A DNA stretch of 64,000 nt. Source: DASRHT01 sp035293765. GTDB lineage: Bacteria > Chloroflexota > Ktedonobacteria > Ktedonobacterales > Ktedonobacteraceae. The translations under genes and the position numbers were made by a program. Location of the stretch: NCBI GenBank assembly GCA_035293765.1, contig DATGMF010000037.1, positions 83,589 to 147,588 on the forward strand. The letters run 5' to 3'. Every line of letters begins with the position of its first letter. The first letter of the stretch is position 1. Positions 1 to 7,644 of this stretch are shown here, piece after piece. The notes under the pieces are model-generated. The model made no database searches, was not told the origin of the DNA, and saw only the letters and a list, made by a program, of their open reading frames with translations.

Positions 1-2
1 CT

Positions 3-1373
3 TACGCCCTCGATGGGCAGCAATGGCTGGATAAGCAACTCGTGCCACCGGTTTTGCAAGCCTGTGACAGCGAGGGGTACGCACGCGTCGAGGCATGGTC
101 GCCGGGAGCGCAGGGGGCAATTCCTGATTTTTATCAAGTGCAGCTCGTGCGACCTTCGCGCTCTGCCACGACAGAAGCTACAGCCGCAATCAAGCCGCTG
201 CTCGAAAAAGCTCTTGGCGGCGAAGATCTCAGCGAAAACGAAGTGGTGCGCTTATTCCAGGCGCGTAACGATGAGTTCGTTGCGGTCTGTGAGTCTGCTA
301 ATGAACTGCGGCGGCGCGTTAATGGCGATGTGGTGAGCTATGTGGTGAACAGGAACATCAATTACACCAACATCTGCTATTTCCGTTGCCAGTTCTGCGC
401 CTTCTCAAAGGGCAAGCTCAGCGAGAACTTGCGCGGCACCCCTTACGATCTGGCGCTGGATGAAGTGGTGAGGCGTGTGCAAGAGGCGTGGGAGCGTGGG
501 GCTACCGAGGTCTGTATGCAGGGCGGCATTCATCCTGAGTATACCGGAGAAACCTACTTGCGCATGTGCCGGGCCATCAAAGCCGTGTTGCCTGCGATGC
601 ATATTCACGCCTTCTCGCCCCTTGAAGTATGGCAGGGTGCCAGCACATTGGGGCTGAGCGTGCATGATTTTCTGATCGAGTTGCGTAATGCCGGTCTTGG
701 AACACTGCCCGGCACGGCGGCGGAGATCCTTGACGACAAGGTGCGCGCCACGCTCTGCCCGGATAAAATCAAGACGGACGAGTGGCTGCATGTGATGGCA
801 GAGGCTCACGCCATCGGCTTGCGCTCAACATCCACGATCATGTATGGTCATATGGAGCAGCCAAAGCACTGGGCGCGTCACCTTTTGCGTTTAAAACAGC
901 TCCAGGCGCGAACCGGTGGCTTCACGGAATTTGTGCCGCTGCCCTTCGTCCATATGGAGGCTCCGATCTACTGGAAGGGGCGAGCACGCAAAGGGCCGAC
1001 GCTGCGTGAAGCGGTGTTGATGCACGCGGTAGCGCGGCTCGTCCTGCATCCTCAGATTACGAATATCCAGGCATCGTGGGTCAAGATGGGAAGGGAGGGC
1101 GTCAAGCTCTGTCTTCAATCGGGGGTCAACGACCTGGGCGGGACGCTGATGAACGAGAGCATTACCCGCGCGGCTGGCGGTGAATTCGGGCAAGAGCTTC
1201 CGCCCGAGCAGATGGAGGAGGTGATCCGCTCTATCGGGCGCGAGCCCCGTCAGCGCACCACGCTCTACCAGTCCGCAACCGAAGAACGCCGTCAGGCATC
1301 CTTTAACGCGATGGCCCTGCAACCTATTGTGCTGACTCCCAGCAAGCGTTATGCCAGGACGCATGCCCAGTAG
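3..1373 (+). CDS. fbiC: Bifunctional FO synthase FbiC, 3' part (CofG tail plus complete CofH domain)
   Basis: Radical SAM enzyme that makes the deazaflavin FO of coenzyme F420. The frame is open from the left window edge. A GTG at 42 could be taken as a start, but the residues before it (ALDGQQWLDKQL) read as the end of the CofG half of a fused FO synthase, so this is a truncated view of a larger gene. The CofH half carries a radical SAM cluster motif CYFRCQFC (codons near 375-396), preceded by NRNINYTN, and later MQGGIHP and ASWVKMG, all typical of CofH. Together the halves would give about 850 residues, as in the mycobacterial FbiC fusion. The F420-type oxidoreductase at 2262 is a plausible user of the cofactor. 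Confidence in the family is high; the fusion is inferred from the short CofG remnant. Confidence 0.9.
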   Translation, partial: YALDGQQWLDKQLVPPVLQACDSEGYARVEAWSPGAQGAIPDFYQVQLVRPSRSATTEATAAIKPLLEKALGGEDLSENEVVRLFQARNDEFVAVCESANELRRRVNGDVVSYVVNRNINYTNICYFRCQFCAFSKGKLSENLRGTPYDLALDEVVRRVQEAWERGATEVCMQGGIHPEYTGETYLRMCRAIKAVLPAMHIHAFSPLEVWQGASTLGLSVHDFLIELRNAGLGTLPGTAAEILDDKVRATLCPDKIKTDEWLHVMAEAHAIGLRSTSTIMYGHMEQPKHWARHLLRLKQLQARTGGFTEFVPLPFVHMEAPIYWKGRARKGPTLREAVLMHAVARLVLHPQITNIQASWVKMGREGVKLCLQSGVNDLGGTLMNESITRAAGGEFGQELPPEQMEEVIRSIGREPRQRTTLYQSATEERRQASFNAMALQPIVLTPSKRYARTHAQ

Positions 1374-1382
1374 CGTATAATA

Positions 1383-1415
1383 TGCCAGTGAGTAAACATC
1401 GCTTGCTCACTGGCA
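1383..1415. terminator. Hairpin between convergent fbiC and Uma2 gene
   Basis: A perfect 10-bp inverted repeat (TGCCAGTGAG at 1383 and CTCACTGGCA at 1406) sits just after the fbiC stop and before the convergent Uma2 gene. There is no clear T-run on either side, so termination is inferred from position and symmetry only. Confidence 0.45.
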
Positions 1416-1455
1416 CAATCTCCCGCTTTTGCTGCATCAGGATAGTTCCGTGCTC

Positions 1456-2064
1456 TTATGGCTCGTCTTCCTCTTTTGCCTGCTCAGGCATTATAGGAAT
1501 GGAGAGGTGGCGATAGAGTTGTCGCACTTCGATCTCAAGATCCAGGCTTGCCAGGTGGAAGCTTTGCCCCTTGCCATATTGCTGATAGAGCCAGCCGCCA
1601 GCCGCGCGCGTAAATACCTCGACTCGTTGCAGATACTGGCTCACATAAACGATTTCCTGGATGGTTTCTTTTCCCTGATATAGTTTTAGCTTTTCGTAGC
1701 GATCTGTGGCTTCGGTCGATCTGGATAGCACCTCAATAACGAGGATCGGTGACTCGATAATCTGAGACTCGCCATGATCGGCGATATTGCAGGAGACCAC
1801 TACATCGGGTATGACGATGCGCGTTGGAGCTACCCGCACCACCTTATCAGCCACGTAAGGGCGGCAGGCCGCGTCATCGCCGAGCGCCTGATCAAGCGCG
1901 ATGCCAAAATTTAGCGCGATTGTGACATGATTCGACGAGCTGCCAGCCAGGAGGCGTATCTCGCCGTCGTGGTACTCATAGCGCCGATCAGAGTTTTGTA
2001 GTAGCAATAAATATTGTTCAAGCGACATATGTTGCTGTGCGAATTGCATTGCCATATCCGTCAT
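1456..2064 (-). CDS. Uma2 family (DUF820) PD-(D/E)XK nuclease-fold protein
   Basis: A 202-residue protein of the Uma2/DUF820 family, which has a restriction-endonuclease-like fold and is often present in many copies in Chloroflexota and cyanobacteria. Near residue 105 it has PDVVV, followed by PILVIEVLSRST and then YEKLKLY, the usual arrangement of acidic and lysine positions of the fold. The start ATG at 2064 has a purine-rich GGGGAGGA just before it. The physiological role of the family is poorly known and nothing in the neighbourhood clarifies it. It is convergent with fbiC. Confidence 0.88.
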   Translation of the reverse strand: MTDMAMQFAQQHMSLEQYLLLLQNSDRRYEYHDGEIRLLAGSSSNHVTIALNFGIALDQALGDDAACRPYVADKVVRVAPTRIVIPDVVVSCNIADHGESQIIESPILVIEVLSRSTEATDRYEKLKLYQGKETIQEIVYVSQYLQRVEVFTRAAGGWLYQQYGKGQSFHLASLDLEIEVRQLYRHLSIPIMPEQAKEEDEP

Positions 2065-2190
2065 TTCCTCCCCTCATGCCTCGACATTGCCTTTTGCTAT
2101 TATAGCATGCCTCTAGCGCCTCTTGATCCTTGAAAATGACGATGCTACGGCTAATAGAGAGACACCTTGTAGCTTTGTGCAGGGAATAGC

Positions 2191-2220
2191 TTGACATTCT
2201 TCAATGCCATTGAATAGGAT
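2191..2220 (+). promoter_or_regulatory. Sigma70-type promoter of the LLM oxidoreductase gene
   Basis: TTGACA at 2191-2196 and TAGGAT at 2215-2220 are 18 bp apart and about 40 bp upstream of the ATG at 2262. Confidence 0.6.
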
Positions 2221-2261
2221 AAAGTACAAAAAGCTCAACGCTATAGAAGGAGTATTTTTTA

Positions 2262-3209
2262 ATGGCGATGAAATTCGGCGTCTCTCTTCCTCAGGGCTGG
2301 ATCATGGATCTGGTGGGCATTCCCGATCCTGTTGCAGCGTATGAAACGATGACGCGCATTGCTCAAGCTGCCGACGAGAGCGGCTTTAATTCTGCCTGGC
2401 TCGTCGATCACTTCCACACGATTCCCCAACCTTCTCAAGAAGTGACCTTCGAGTGCTGGACAACCACCGCAGCTCTGGCGCGTGATACCAAACGCATCCG
2501 TGTTGGTCAGATGGTCACCTGCAACGGCTATCGTAACCCGGCCCTGCTGGCGAAGATGGCGAGCACTGTGGATGTGCTGAGTCACGGGCGGTTGAATTTT
2601 GGCATTGGGGCAGGATGGTATGAGCACGAGTATCGCGCCTATGGGTACGATTATCCCGACGCCCCCGACCGTCTGCGCCTGCTGCGTGAGGCGTTGCAGG
2701 TCATTCGGGCGATGTGGACGGAGGAAGAAGCGACCTTCGAGGGCAAGTATTATCAGATACGAGGCGCAATCAATCAGCCCAAAGGAGTGCAGAAGCCGCA
2801 TATTCCTCTGTTGATTGGCGGCGGTGGTGAGAAAGTCACGCTCAAGCTGGTCGCGCAATACGGCGATGCCTGCAATGTTGGCGGCGACCTTGAGACCATC
2901 AAGCACAAGTTCGATGTGATCAAAGGCCATTGCGAGGCGGTCGGGCGCGATTACAATAGCATCCATCGCACCTCAACCACCGTCTGCCACATGGCGGAAA
3001 CTGACGAGCAGGCATTCGACCAGATTCCGGATCGAGTCAAAGCTATGTTCGGGGGTCGTATGGGGGCCGGGCTGATCGGCAGCCCCGACACGATCCGCAA
3101 GCGCATCGCTGAATTTGAGGAGGCGGGCGTGCAGGAGCTGATCGTGGGTTTCATAGATCGCACCAACCCCGAAGCGATCCGTCGTTTTGCTAAAGAGTTT
3201 ATCGCATAA
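2262..3209 (+). CDS. LLM class (luciferase-like), probably F420-dependent oxidoreductase
   Basis: A 315-residue bacterial luciferase-like TIM-barrel protein. It begins with the family's strand (KFGVSLPQG), has WLVDHFHT near residue 45, GRLNFGIGAGWYEHEY near 110, and the usual C-terminal GSPDTIRKRIAEFEEAG followed by ELIVGF. This pattern fits the F420-dependent branch rather than the FMN branch, but the cofactor is an inference supported by the fbiC gene only 0.9 kb upstream. The ATG at 2262 has GAAGGAG eleven bases upstream. The substrate is unknown. A terminator follows the gene. Confidence 0.85.
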   Translation: MAMKFGVSLPQGWIMDLVGIPDPVAAYETMTRIAQAADESGFNSAWLVDHFHTIPQPSQEVTFECWTTTAALARDTKRIRVGQMVTCNGYRNPALLAKMASTVDVLSHGRLNFGIGAGWYEHEYRAYGYDYPDAPDRLRLLREALQVIRAMWTEEEATFEGKYYQIRGAINQPKGVQKPHIPLLIGGGGEKVTLKLVAQYGDACNVGGDLETIKHKFDVIKGHCEAVGRDYNSIHRTSTTVCHMAETDEQAFDQIPDRVKAMFGGRMGAGLIGSPDTIRKRIAEFEEAGVQELIVGFIDRTNPEAIRRFAKEFIA

Positions 3210-3238
3210 GTCTGGGTGCTTAGGTGAAAAGCAATGAG

Positions 3239-3265
3239 GGCAGGTCTTGTACCTGCCTTTGTTTT
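3239..3265 (+). terminator. Rho-independent terminator after LLM oxidoreductase
   Basis: A 7-bp stem (GGCAGGT / ACCTGCC, 5-base loop) is followed by TTTGTTTT, about 30 bases after the stop of the LLM gene. Confidence 0.7.
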
Positions 3266-3353
3266 CCAGAAGAAACGTTATACCTTGTGGGTATTATCAA
3301 CCATCAAACAGAATTTATTGATGAGCAATAATAACTTACTTCGAGGAGGAAAA

Positions 3354-4307
3354 ATGGCCCATCGGCCCAATGCTCTTGCAGTGTCCAGGCACTTTCAGCT
3401 TGAACAAATGACAGAGGGCGTCTATGCCGCTATTTCGATTGAAGGAACCGGTTCGATGAGCAATGCCGGGATCGTTGATCTGGGCGAGACAACCCTGATT
3501 TTTGATACCTTTGCTACTCCACAGGCCGCTCAGGATTTGCGCAAAGCCGCTGAAGAGCTCATTGGACACCCTGTTGCTTATGTCGTCAATAGTCACAGGG
3601 ACGGGGATCATTGGTGGGGCAACCAGGTCTTTCTCCCTGATGCTGATATCATCGCTACCGGAAAGACCCGCGCAGCTCTGCTCAACCAGGAAAGTATGAA
3701 CAAAGAGAAGATGCAACTGGCTATAGAAGGAGAAATTCGAGATCTGGAGGCCAAATTAGCGCAAGAGCAAGATGCCCATAAGAGACGTTCGCAGGCCAAC
3801 GAGATAGCCACGCGGCGCGAAGTTCTGAAAGCCATTCCCACATTTGAGTGGACTATCCCCACCCTTACCTTTGAACAACAACTGACCCTTCACGGCAGCA
3901 AAAGAACCGTTGAGGTGCATACCTATGGCGGGGGTCACACGGCGAGCGATGCCTTTCTCTATCTGCCCGACGACAAGGTGCTTTTCATGGGTGACTTGCT
4001 TTTTGTACGTACTCATCCCTGGATAGGTGGTGGAGATCCCGAGGAATGGGACCGTATTCTTCAACGCATTGAACACATCAACTTCAGCGTCGCCGTTCCT
4101 GGTCATGGACCGCTGGGCGAAAAATCGGAGCTGGCGTTGAATCAGCGCTATATTGCATCGGTTGTTGCTTTAGCAGAAGAGTGCATGAGCAAGGATCTTC
4201 CTTTGGAAGAGGCAAGGAGGATGAAACTGCCAGCGCCCTTCGATAGCTGGGAAGGCGCTGAAGTCTTCGATTGGAACATGGAGTTTCTCTATAACAGGAA
4301 AAAGTAG
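3354..4307 (+). CDS. MBL-fold metallo-hydrolase
   Basis: A 317-residue metallo-beta-lactamase-fold hydrolase. It shows the metal-binding signature NSHRDGDHWWGN near residue 90, GGGHTASDAF near 190, the strand VLFMGDLLF with a bridging aspartate near 210, and VPGHGP near 245. A long helical insert rich in E, K and R lies at about residues 115-155. The frame is open upstream to 3234, but ATG 3354 is preceded by GAGGAGG at good spacing, and the upstream residues cross the preceding terminator, so this start was chosen. The substrate cannot be predicted; the family includes hydrolases that inactivate small metabolites. Confidence 0.87.
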   Translation: MAHRPNALAVSRHFQLEQMTEGVYAAISIEGTGSMSNAGIVDLGETTLIFDTFATPQAAQDLRKAAEELIGHPVAYVVNSHRDGDHWWGNQVFLPDADIIATGKTRAALLNQESMNKEKMQLAIEGEIRDLEAKLAQEQDAHKRRSQANEIATRREVLKAIPTFEWTIPTLTFEQQLTLHGSKRTVEVHTYGGGHTASDAFLYLPDDKVLFMGDLLFVRTHPWIGGGDPEEWDRILQRIEHINFSVAVPGHGPLGEKSELALNQRYIASVVALAEECMSKDLPLEEARRMKLPAPFDSWEGAEVFDWNMEFLYNRKK

Positions 4308-4552
4308 AGCGACTCGACGCTCTTAAAGCTCTATGATGGCATTGCTCACCGGCATAATGGCATACCTGCCCAGAGCTTGAGAAAATCAGGATGGCGCCAG
4401 AGGCCAGAAAACATGCGCATCAAAAATATGGAACCTTTCTAATGAGACGACGCTCATTGTTTGCAAATCATTGTAGATATCTCACAGAAAAGTCCCAACG
4501 GGTAGTAAAAAGGTTACAAGAAGGATATGCGTGACAGTTTTTATTGGGTGGC

Positions 4553-5650
4553 TCAATCGGGGATGAGACGGATAGATTCGCCAAAGGGTAAAAGGGGCGC
4601 GTAGTGCTCCTGTGCATGGCGTACCGTTTGAGCTGCGTTATTAATCAGGATATCTAATGCGGGATAGGTCGCATATAAGTGAGCCACAAAATGTTCCAGC
4701 ACGGGCAAGTAGCGAAAATCGAGCCCGTAGATCTGAAGCCGATCCCGCCAATCGGCAAAGTCTGGTTCGCTACTGTAGCGGCGCGCCGCGTCATGCGGGA
4801 AGCGTGTGGTCACAATCACCTGAGCGCCCGCACGTAGCAGGCGCAGGGCCGTGGCATACCCGATTTTCACGCGCCCACCCGTCACCAGGGCAACGCGTCC
4901 TGCCAGATTAACCTGGGAGGTCCGTTTGTGATAATTGAAATCGCCACAGGGCAGGCAGAGATATTCATAGAAGAAATGCAGCGCGGTAAAACGCTGCTTG
5001 CATACGTAACACGGGCGTGCCTTCTTCAGTGCAGGCTCGCGTGCGATATTGATGGTCGTGGGCACAAATGCATTGCCCGCCAGTAAAGGATTGCTATAGG
5101 CGAGTTGCAACGATTGCGCGATCAGATAATCCGGGCGCAACCGCTCTTCGATGCTTTTCAGGTATGCATCCAGCATCAAAGCGAGCGTTGCCGGATCGTC
5201 GCTTTGTGCATCTGTAAAACGTTGGCAAGCGACCACGCCGAGCGGCAGTAGCTGTTTGAAAGTCCGAGCCGGTTTTTGAGGGGCCTTCGTTGAAGGTTGC
5301 TTTGTAGAAGGAAGCAGCATCTTGGCGCTGGCAATATCTTGCAGGAGATGTTGTAGCGCCTGCGTTGCGAGCTCACGAGCGACCCTGATAACTACCAGCG
5401 CCAGGCGTGGATCGTAGTCTGATGCTGGTTCAAGCTGTTGTGCCTGCGTCAGTGTTTTATCGTAGATAACCACGTCGAAAGATCGGGATCGCTGTCCATG
5501 CGCAGTAACCAGCGAGCCCGCGCCGATGCCGTAGCTGGCAGGCAGAAGTGCGCGCAATTTAGTGATAAGCAGCTCAGATGGTCCCGGCTCAGCGAGATAG
5601 TGATGGATGCACGAAAGAATGACCGGGAAATGTCGTCGAATATCAGTCAT
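4553..5650 (-). pseudogene. Chimeric, 3'-truncated SDR gene with DUF6602-like N-terminus
   Basis: The 365-residue frame joins two unlike parts. Residues 1 to about 195 begin like a DUF6602 protein (YGIGAGSLVTAHG, then SFDVVIYD), but the EVK-type position expected after it reads VIRVAREL. From about residue 200 it becomes a large-type short-chain dehydrogenase: a four-Cys ribbon (CYVCK and CLPCG), then VALVTGGRVKIGYATAL and LDILINNAAQTV. The protein stops about 20 residues after the NNA motif, so the catalytic Ser and YxxxK and the rest of the Rossmann fold are missing. Only 245 bp separate the stop from the preceding gene and I see no remaining SDR frame there. It is most likely a recombined, inactive remnant; an expressed fragment cannot be excluded. 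Confidence 0.65.
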
Positions 5651-5685
5651 GTGCCTGTGATCATAGCAAAGCCTTCAACTCGCTG

Positions 5686-5934
5686 TCAAGAAAGCGGGTT
5701 TCGCGTATCGTCATAGGAGACGAACACTTTGACTGGGCGAATGATGCCCTGCGCCAATCGCTCGAATATTGAGATTAGCTCATTGCGGGCTATTTGTAGC
5801 TCAAAGAGCTGTTCCAGGTGTGTTGGGCGTTGCTGCACTTCACGGAAGTACCATGCGGCGTGCTTGTGATAATCCCAGCCGTCGCTCGATGCGACAATCT
5901 GCAATTCCTTCTCGTGAAAATCGGGGGTGAGCAC
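5686..5934 (-). CDS. Small protein of unknown function, possibly missing its 5' end
   Basis: The frame gives 82 residues from a GTG at 5934. I do not recognise the family. Residues look protein-like, with WDYHKHAAWYFREVQQ and RPVKVFVSYDD. The same frame stays open upstream to about 6055 and reads plausible protein (YFFICITADGNIEPLVL), but no ATG, GTG or TTG with a good ribosome site is visible there. Either the gene starts at the GTG or it is a 5'-decayed remnant. It lies just upstream of, and in line with, the chimeric SDR remnant. Confidence 0.4.
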   Translation of the reverse strand: MLTPDFHEKELQIVASSDGWDYHKHAAWYFREVQQRPTHLEQLFELQIARNELISIFERLAQGIIRPVKVFVSYDDTRNPLS

Positions 5935-6048
5935 CAGCGGCTCGATATTGCCATCGGCAGTGATGCATATGAAGAAGTATAAAGAAGTTTTGCAGCAAAG
6001 CCGAGAAAAAGCTAACGCTAGCTGAGAAGCTTTTATAGCATCCAGGAC

Positions 6049-6095
6049 CGCCTAAGCTGTGTTAGCCAACATGAAAGCTTAGGCGTTTTATTTTA
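6049..6095 (+). terminator. Hairpin with T-rich tail
   Basis: A perfect 10-bp inverted repeat (CGCCTAAGCT at 6049, AGCTTAGGCG at 6076) is followed by TTTTATTTTAT. It is oriented to end plus-strand transcripts, although both adjoining genes are on the minus strand. Confidence 0.4.
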
Positions 6096-6108
6096 TCCGT
6101 GGAGGCTA

Positions 6109-6537
6109 CTAGAGGAGCTTTTTCGTCAAGACGGTAAGCAACTGTAGTATGGCCTCGAATTTGGTGTCCAGCGAGGTGAAACGCTGATCAGTTTTGTTTT
6201 CCAGCGAAGTGAAACGCTGCTCCAAAGTTCCCATACGACCCCCAAGAGCTGCAAGGTCTTCCTTCGTTGCCATGCGATTCTCAAGAGTTGCCATACGACT
6301 CTCAAGAGCTGCAAGGTCTTCCTTCGTTGCCGTATGGGTCTCAAGCCTATCTAAACGAGCGTCGATATGCCGAAGATGGATATCTCGCTCGTGCTCCGTT
6401 GCTGCTTGATACTTGGCGAGTTGTTGGAAGCTTGTGGTCATATCTTGCGATAGTTTTTCAATACACTCATATAACATGGTGGTTGTGTGCTCTTGTGCCC
6501 TTAGTCTTGCTTCAAAATCTGGTAGCTGTGTACTCAC
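6109..6537 (-). CDS. Coiled-coil protein with internal repeats
   Basis: A 142-residue protein that is almost entirely predicted coiled coil. The second half repeats short units: ATKEDLAALESRMATLENRM is followed by ATKEDLAALGGRM, and then QRFTSLENK and QRFTSLDTK. The DNA of this part has matching direct repeats (6200-6340). It resembles the DUF1640-like or trimeric coiled-coil proteins that are common in these bacteria, and the function is unknown. The frame extends to 6744, but the GTG at 6537 has GGGAGG seven bases upstream and the residues before it look non-coding, so this start is preferred; ATG 6552 is the alternative. Confidence 0.6.
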   Translation of the reverse strand: MSTQLPDFEARLRAQEHTTTMLYECIEKLSQDMTTSFQQLAKYQAATEHERDIHLRHIDARLDRLETHTATKEDLAALESRMATLENRMATKEDLAALGGRMGTLEQRFTSLENKTDQRFTSLDTKFEAILQLLTVLTKKLL

Positions 6538-6831
6538 TAACGATCCTCCCATCACTCTCGTTGTTGGGAGTATAACACACAAAAAAGCACCTAACAACAA
6601 GTGGATGCTTTGATTTTCTTTTGCTGTCAAAATTGGGCAATTGACAGCAAAAAAGACAGCAAAACTATTGCACGACAGTAGACGAGGTAAACAAAATGGG
6701 CGAACGCTGAGCAGGAGATAGCTTCTGTTACACCCTATGAACAACTCTCATGGAAGATGCCATAATATTGTACTATAGAAATTACTGAAACTGATCCTTC
6801 TTTGCAGACGGAAAAACAATGAGGTGAGAAC

Positions 6832-7644
6832 GTGGCACAACAATTACAGCGTTTCAACAATAAGGTAGTGATAGTAACGGGGGCCGCCGGAGGCATCGGG
6901 CGCGCGATTGCGCTGCGGTTTGGCAGCGAAGGCGCGCATGTCGTTGTCAACGATGTCAATGCCGCCGGGGCCGAGACGACCGCCCAGGCAATTATCGCGG
7001 CTGGCGGCTCGGCCCTGGCGGCCGTCGCGGACGTCTCGAACAAGAGCCAGGTTGACCGCTTATTTGATCTGACGCTTGAGCGTTTTGGCACGGTGGATGT
7101 GCTGGTCAATAATGCTGGATTGACCAATGTCGAGCGCCACTTTCTGGAAGGCGATGAAGAGTGGTGGGACCGCGTCCTCTCGGTCAATCTCAAAGGGGTC
7201 TTCCTCTGCTCGCACCGCGCCGCCCATATTATGGCGAGGCATCATCAGGGTGTGATCATCAATATATCCAGTGGCGGAGCGTCGCGCTCGCATCGGGGCC
7301 TGGCATCCTATGACGCGGCAAAAGGTGGTATGGAAGCTCTCACCAGGGCAATGGCTCTTGACCTTGCTCCTTATGGCATCCGCGTGTGTGCCGTTGCCCC
7401 TGGCTCGATTGATACGCAGGGCATGAGCCCGGAGACGAAGCGGGAGCGAGGGGTGACGGTTCCGCTGGGACGCGTTGGCGAAGCCGAAGATCTGGCCGGA
7501 CCGGCAGCTTTTCTGGCGTCGGACGATGCTCGTTACATTACAGGCATCGTGCTGGCAGTCGATGGTGGCCTGATCTCGCAGCAGCGCTCCCCGCAGGTCG
7601 ATATTTTCCCGTTGAGCCGGTACCCGAAATTGGAGGACAATTGA
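6832..7644 (+). CDS. SDR family NAD(P)-dependent oxidoreductase
   Basis: A classical 270-residue short-chain dehydrogenase. It shows the nucleotide motif TGAAGGIGRA near residue 16, NNAG near 93, the catalytic serine in NISSGGAS near 145 and YDAAK near 160, and ends with the typical AVDGG. The start is GTG at 6832, backed by GAGGTG five bases upstream. It is the first gene of a tight four-gene unit: its stop overlaps the start of hyuA (TGATG). In that context it probably oxidises or reduces an alcohol/ketone intermediate of the substrate that HyuA/HyuB and the downstream flavoprotein also handle; the substrate is unknown. Confidence 0.9.
   Translation: MAQQLQRFNNKVVIVTGAAGGIGRAIALRFGSEGAHVVVNDVNAAGAETTAQAIIAAGGSALAAVADVSNKSQVDRLFDLTLERFGTVDVLVNNAGLTNVERHFLEGDEEWWDRVLSVNLKGVFLCSHRAAHIMARHHQGVIINISSGGASRSHRGLASYDAAKGGMEALTRAMALDLAPYGIRVCAVAPGSIDTQGMSPETKRERGVTVPLGRVGEAEDLAGPAAFLASDDARYITGIVLAVDGGLISQQRSPQVDIFPLSRYPKLEDN

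Noticed and set aside
891..1364. Long minus-strand frames within fbiC and other long antisense frames across the window.
   Set aside because: They are shadows of strongly coding plus-strand genes with high-GC codon use; translations lack recognisable motifs.
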